Assembly: GCA_010024525.1 (NCBI GenBank)
Contig: RGGS01000095.1
Location: forward strand, 1 to 5,849
Source: Verrucomicrobiota bacterium
GTDB lineage: Bacteria > Verrucomicrobiota > Verrucomicrobiia > Methylacidiphilales > Verrucolacustridaceae
Reading direction: 5' to 3'
DNA length: 5,849 nt
The translations under genes and the position numbers were made by a program. How positions within the stretch are numbered: the first letter of the stretch is position 1; every line of letters starts with the position of its first letter. Under the pieces are notes generated by a model that saw nothing but the letters and a program-made list of their open reading frames with translations, ran no database searches and was not told the DNA's origin. Shown in pieces: positions 1 to 5,849 of the stretch.

Positions 1-1
1 G

Positions 2-379
2 CATGATGCGGCCCGGGTTTTATTGACGAAACAGCTGGTGGAAAGGGTTTTGTCCGAGGCCCGCCGGCATGAAGCAGCCGCCGCCGCCAGCAAGATGTCG
101 GACACTGTCCGGGCCACGAATTCCGCAGGGCAAATTCTCCGCTGGGTCGACCGGGAGGGGTTGTGGCGGATGGAGACGCCGCAGGTGGTTCGTAAAACCC
201 TGTTGCAGGCCGGGCTCAAAAAAGCCCGAAAGGATCAGGTGGTTGTCACGGATTGTCTGGCGGCCGCCGAGTTGGCGGGGGTCAAAGGGGTGTTGGTGGA
301 ATCGGGCGAGCCCAATTTAAAAATCACAGTTCCCGGAGACTGGGTTTTGTCGGAAGCCTGGCTCCGGTTGCGAAAATAG
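2..379 (+). CDS. Unrecognised protein, C-terminal part (5' end outside the window)
   Basis: The frame is open from base 2 to a TAG at 377-379, giving 125 visible residues with no stop upstream, so this is probably the C-terminal part of a longer gene. A TTG at 23 could start a 118-residue protein, but it has no ribosome binding site and I do not favour it. The visible part begins with a charged, alanine-rich helical stretch (LVERVLSEARRHEAAAAAS). A segment follows that looks like a small winged-helix domain (QILRWVDREGLWRM, then VVRKTLLQAGLKKARKDQVV), and the protein ends LSEAWLRLRK. There is no signal peptide or membrane segment. The pattern of a helix, then 'ILRWV..EGL', then a small basic domain loosely recalls the C-terminal ends of primase/DUF3987-type proteins of mobile elements. 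That is an impression, not an identification. The gene converges on the tRNA gene five bases beyond its stop. Confidence 0.6.
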   Translation, partial: HDAARVLLTKQLVERVLSEARRHEAAAAASKMSDTVRATNSAGQILRWVDREGLWRMETPQVVRKTLLQAGLKKARKDQVVVTDCLAAAELAGVKGVLVESGEPNLKITVPGDWVLSEAWLRLRK

Positions 380-384
380 TTCAC

Positions 385-457
385 TAGCGCTGACGGGATT
401 CGAACCCGTGTATGGTCCTTGAAAGGGACCTGTCCTAGGCCTCTAGACGACAGCGCC
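385..457 (-). tRNA. tRNA-Glu, anticodon UUC
   Basis: The minus strand folds into a complete 73-nt cloverleaf. The acceptor stem GGCGCTG pairs with CAGCGCT, and the first pair is a G-U wobble. The D-arm reads GTCTAGAGGCCTAGGAC, very like the E. coli tRNA-Glu D-arm. The anticodon stem GGTCC/GGACC encloses loop CTTTCAA, so the anticodon is TTC (reads GAA and GAG). The T-stem ACGGG/CCCGT encloses TTCGAAT. The discriminator base is A, and CCA is not encoded, so the tail must be added by nucleotidyltransferase. The gene is convergent with the unrecognised gene on its 3' side and divergent from metH on its 5' side. Besides translation, Glu-tRNA is used in tetrapyrrole synthesis in most bacteria of this kind. 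Confidence 0.97.
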
Positions 458-470
458 AAAGGAAGCCAAG

Positions 471-498
471 ACAGTACCCGACTCGGCTCATCGGCCAA
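471..498 (-). promoter_or_regulatory. Weak candidate promoter for tRNA-Glu
   Basis: Reading the minus strand, TTGGCC (493-498, four of six matches to the -35 consensus) is followed after 16 bases by TACTGT (471-476, three of six matches to -10). Transcription would start about seven bases before the mature tRNA 5' end at 457. Placement relative to the tRNA is good but the boxes are poor. The AT-rich segment at 515-560 could instead supply a start with a longer leader. Confidence 0.22.
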
Positions 499-530
499 GG
501 CAAAGCTTAGGGTGGTTCAAATTATTCATC

Positions 531-556
531 TATATATCATGATAAGTTGATATATA
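531..556. promoter_or_regulatory. Perfect 9-bp inverted repeat, probable operator for metH (SahR/ArsR-like)
   Basis: TATATATCA (531-539) and TGATATATA (548-556) are exact reverse complements separated by eight bases. The left arm also overlaps a 10-bp palindrome, TATCATGATA (535-544). The repeat ends 37 bases before the metH start and overlaps the -10 box, where a bound repressor would block polymerase. As I remember it, ArsR-family SAH-responsive regulators (SahR) of methionine-cycle genes bind AT-rich palindromes built on ATCAAGAT/ATCTTGAT half-sites, and the core ATCA-N8-TGAT here fits that pattern closely. The symmetry and position are visible in the sequence; the regulator's identity is inferred. 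The site lies between divergent genes and could also affect the tRNA. Confidence 0.6.
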
Positions 557-558
557 AT
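553..558 (+). promoter_or_regulatory. metH promoter -10 box
   Basis: TATAAT at 553-558 matches the sigma-70 -10 consensus exactly and would start transcription near 565, leaving a leader of about 29 bases before metH. No recognisable -35 hexamer lies 16-18 bases upstream; that region is inside the inverted repeat. A TG at 548-549 lies too far upstream to form a standard extended -10. The short leader leaves no room for a SAH or cobalamin riboswitch. Confidence 0.5.
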
Positions 559-593
559 TAGACAAAAGTGGCGGACTTGGCTAAGATGCGACG

Positions 594-4193
<3,600 letters not shown>

Positions 4194-4256
4194 TGGGCGA
4201 TTGTTCCCTGAACCATATCCTATTCCATTGACCGTTTTTTGGGTCGCTTTACCTTG
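4194..4256. other. Short intergenic region between metH and the pilus-like genes
   Basis: Sixty-three bases with no convincing terminator. The only hairpin, GACC/GGTC around a T-run (4230-4245), has a four-pair stem with the T-run in its loop rather than after it. TTGTTC (4201-4206) and TATTCC (4221-4226) are too close together (14 bases) for a good promoter. Read-through from metH is therefore possible, although the functions are unrelated. Confidence 0.4.
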
Positions 4257-4964
4257 ATGCGTATGAAGAGTCGCATCTCGTGTTTCCTTCTTCTGGGGCT
4301 GGCAACTCTTGTGCCAAAAGGGATCACCCAGGAAAAAAAGGAGAAGGAAAACCTGGCATTTGGAAAGCTGCAGGATCTGGAAATTTCCCTCGCCACGGTG
4401 CCGGATTCCGTTGGAACGGGCGGCAAACCGGCGGTGATTTTGGCGGATAGCAAGGCCTCGCAGGATGGCCGTTGGCTGCGGATTGACGTCCCTTTTCAGA
4501 CGAAAAAGAAAATCACTCCCGAGCTGAAATTCAAATTCTATCTGGAGGGATATGAGGTGGTGGAGGCGGAGGAAGGGGGCAAAAGCTCCGAAAAATTCGT
4601 TATTCTGAGTGGGGAGGCTGTTTACCGGGACGTTCCCAAAGGGGACAAACATTTCGCCGGAATATTCCTGCCTCCGGGGTCGGTGATGCGTTTCAGCGGA
4701 ACCAAACCGAACGGGGATATGGACTGGAGTGAGAAAAAACTCAACTTGCGGGTAGAGGCTTTGGAGGGGGGTGCACCCTGCGAAAGTGTTTTTGACCTCA
4801 TGGCCGAAAAAGAGAAGGGGCCCAGCGGTCGCGGGGGAAAGAAAGATCCTGCATGGTATAAAAGCCCAGACGCGCAGGAGGTGGCTGGGGCTTTGTTGGT
4901 GATTCAGGAAACCCCTTTTTGGCCTAAGGATTACAAGCGGTATCCACAACCCAAAAAGCCTTAA
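4257..4964 (+). CDS. Exported pilus-like protein, probable Amuc_1102 family (Ig-like fold)
   Basis: The protein has 235 residues from the ATG at 4257. A second ATG at 4263 would give 233 and fits a signal peptide equally well, and a TTG at 4239 is less likely. The N-terminus MRMKSR is followed by a hydrophobic stretch ISCFLLLGLATLV (7-19), then a polar, lysine-rich region, so it is exported or membrane-anchored. There is no A-x-A cleavage site and no proper lipobox. The rest alternates short beta-type segments (RWLRIDVPFQ near 72, LKFKFYLEGYEVV near 90, FVILSGEAVY near 114, KLNLRVEAL near 161) with charged loops, and the tail is proline- and lysine-rich (YPQPKKP). Its place directly before a PilM-like gene matches Amuc_1102, whose product has an immunoglobulin-like fold related to archaeal pilus proteins. 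I assign the family from gene order and general character, not from residue identity, so it could be another periplasmic protein. No Shine-Dalgarno sequence is visible. Confidence 0.6.
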   Translation: MRMKSRISCFLLLGLATLVPKGITQEKKEKENLAFGKLQDLEISLATVPDSVGTGGKPAVILADSKASQDGRWLRIDVPFQTKKKITPELKFKFYLEGYEVVEAEEGGKSSEKFVILSGEAVYRDVPKGDKHFAGIFLPPGSVMRFSGTKPNGDMDWSEKKLNLRVEALEGGAPCESVFDLMAEKEKGPSGRGGKKDPAWYKSPDAQEVAGALLVIQETPFWPKDYKRYPQPKKP

Positions 4965-4985
4965 ACCCTTTCCCCCTCCGATTTG

Positions 4986-5849
4986 ATGGCATCTTTTTCC
5001 CGCCGGATTGTTTTGGATATTGGAGCGAGTGTGATTCGCTTGGGGGAGGTGATTCCCGACCGCAGGGGAGCTCCCTTTTTGCGCAACTTAAGGGAAATGG
5101 AGCTAGGCATTGACCCCACCAAAAATACGGAATTTTTCCCCGCAGTTCTTCAGGCTTTGGAAACCCTTTTCCGAGCCTCCGGCATCAAACCCGGACCCGC
5201 GAGTTTTTGTATCGGTGGACCCTCGGTCTTTACCCGGGTCATCAAGGTTCCGCAGTCGGACCCGAATCAGGTCAAGCAGATGGTGGGTTATGAGGCACAG
5301 CAAGCCATTCCGGCGATTGACGAGGCCTGTTGGGACTTCCAGCTATTCCCCTCGGGGAGTGGGGCGGAGTTGGAAGCCATGATTCTTGCCATCAAAAAAG
5401 ATTCCGTGGAAGAAATGATCGCGGCGTCCACCAGGGCGGGCCTGCAGGTGGAGGGGGTGGAATTGGCTCCTGCGGCCATGATCAATGCGTTTCGCTATAA
5501 CTACCCTGAAATTGAAACCGCTACCCTGATACTTGAAGTGGGTGCGCGATCCACCCATATCATCATGGTGGAGGGAACGAAAATCTTCTGCCGGATCGTT
5601 CCTTTGGGAGGAGCCAGTGTCACTCAGGCGATCGCCACCGACCTACAGGAGTCCTTTGCCGGAGCCGAGACCTTGAAGAAGGCTAAGGGTTTTGTTCACC
5701 CCGGGGGTTCCTACGAAGACCCGTCGGATGAAATCACCGCTCGGATCAGTAAACTATCCCGTGGAGTAATCACCCGGTTACATACCGAAGTGGAGCGATC
5801 GATCACTTTTTACCGCAGCCAGCAGGGGGGGAGTCGCCCGGCGCAGGTT
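4986..5849 (+). CDS. pilM: PilM-like type IV pilus assembly ATPase, Amuc_1101 family (3' end outside the window)
   Basis: From the ATG at 4986 the frame is open to the right edge (288 codons, no stop), so the C-terminal part is missing; PilM proteins are usually about 350 residues. The actin/FtsA-like fold is clear: phosphate-1 motif VLDIGASVIRLGEV (9-22, with D11 and G13), phosphate-2 motif LEVGARSTHIIMV (183-195), then PLGGASVTQAIA from 206, and the characteristic EVERSITFYRSQQGG near the edge. PilM is cytoplasmic and binds the N-terminal tail of the inner-membrane protein PilN, linking the PilN/PilO ring and secretin to the motor. The gene starts 21 bases after the preceding exported-protein gene, so the two are probably one transcript. 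PilN/PilO-like (Amuc_1100/1099) and secretin (Amuc_1098) genes would be expected next. There is no Shine-Dalgarno sequence; the leader is pyrimidine-rich (CCCTTTCCCCCTCC). Confidence 0.93.
   Translation, partial: MASFSRRIVLDIGASVIRLGEVIPDRRGAPFLRNLREMELGIDPTKNTEFFPAVLQALETLFRASGIKPGPASFCIGGPSVFTRVIKVPQSDPNQVKQMVGYEAQQAIPAIDEACWDFQLFPSGSGAELEAMILAIKKDSVEEMIAASTRAGLQVEGVELAPAAMINAFRYNYPEIETATLILEVGARSTHIIMVEGTKIFCRIVPLGGASVTQAIATDLQESFAGAETLKKAKGFVHPGGSYEDPSDEITARISKLSRGVITRLHTEVERSITFYRSQQGGSRPAQV

Noticed and set aside
565..593. SAH or cobalamin riboswitch in the metH leader
   Set aside because: The predicted leader is only about 29 bases and has no B12-box or SAH-type pseudoknot pattern; the upstream symmetry is better read as a DNA operator.
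4229..4246. Rho-independent terminator after metH (GACC/GGTC with a T-run)
   Set aside because: The stem is only four pairs and the T-run lies in the loop, not after the stem, so it does not have terminator architecture.

Overview
The window (5,849 bases, fairly GC-rich) most likely comes from a member of the phylum Verrucomicrobiota. The main support is at the right end. A small exported beta-rich protein is followed 21 bases later by a PilM-like actin-fold ATPase. This order matches the Amuc_1102 / Amuc_1101 pair of the type IV pilus-like locus known from Akkermansia. The translation starts have no good Shine-Dalgarno sequences, which fits but does not prove this placement. I cannot name a genus.

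Layout, left to right. (1) Bases 2-379 hold the 3' part of an unrecognised plus-strand gene that is open to the left edge. (2) It converges on a tRNA-Glu(UUC) gene on the minus strand (385-457). (3) A 136-base intergenic region (458-593) separates that tRNA from the divergently transcribed metH. It holds an AT-rich 26-base segment with a perfect 9-bp inverted repeat that overlaps a consensus -10 box (TATAAT). I read this as the metH promoter with an operator, probably for an ArsR-family, SahR-like regulator of methionine/SAH metabolism. (4) metH (594-4193) encodes a four-module cobalamin-dependent methionine synthase. All the zinc, cobalamin and AdoMet ligand residues I could check are present. 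About 33 residues are missing from the activation domain compared with the E. coli enzyme, and a lysine run encoded by a 13-A tract sits in their place. (5) Only 63 bases later begins the pilus-like locus: an exported Amuc_1102-like protein (4257-4964) and a PilM-like protein (4986 to beyond the right edge).

Functionally there are two unrelated blocks. One is one-carbon/methionine metabolism, where MetH remakes methionine from homocysteine and probably carries its own regulatory site. The other is the start of an inner-membrane/periplasmic pilus-assembly cluster, whose PilN/PilO-like and secretin genes would be expected just beyond the right edge. No CRISPR array, insertion sequence or rRNA gene is visible.

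The strongest points for follow-up are the operator, the contracted activation domain of MetH, and the homopolymer inside metH, where slippage either way would give an enzyme without the C-terminal AdoMet-binding part.
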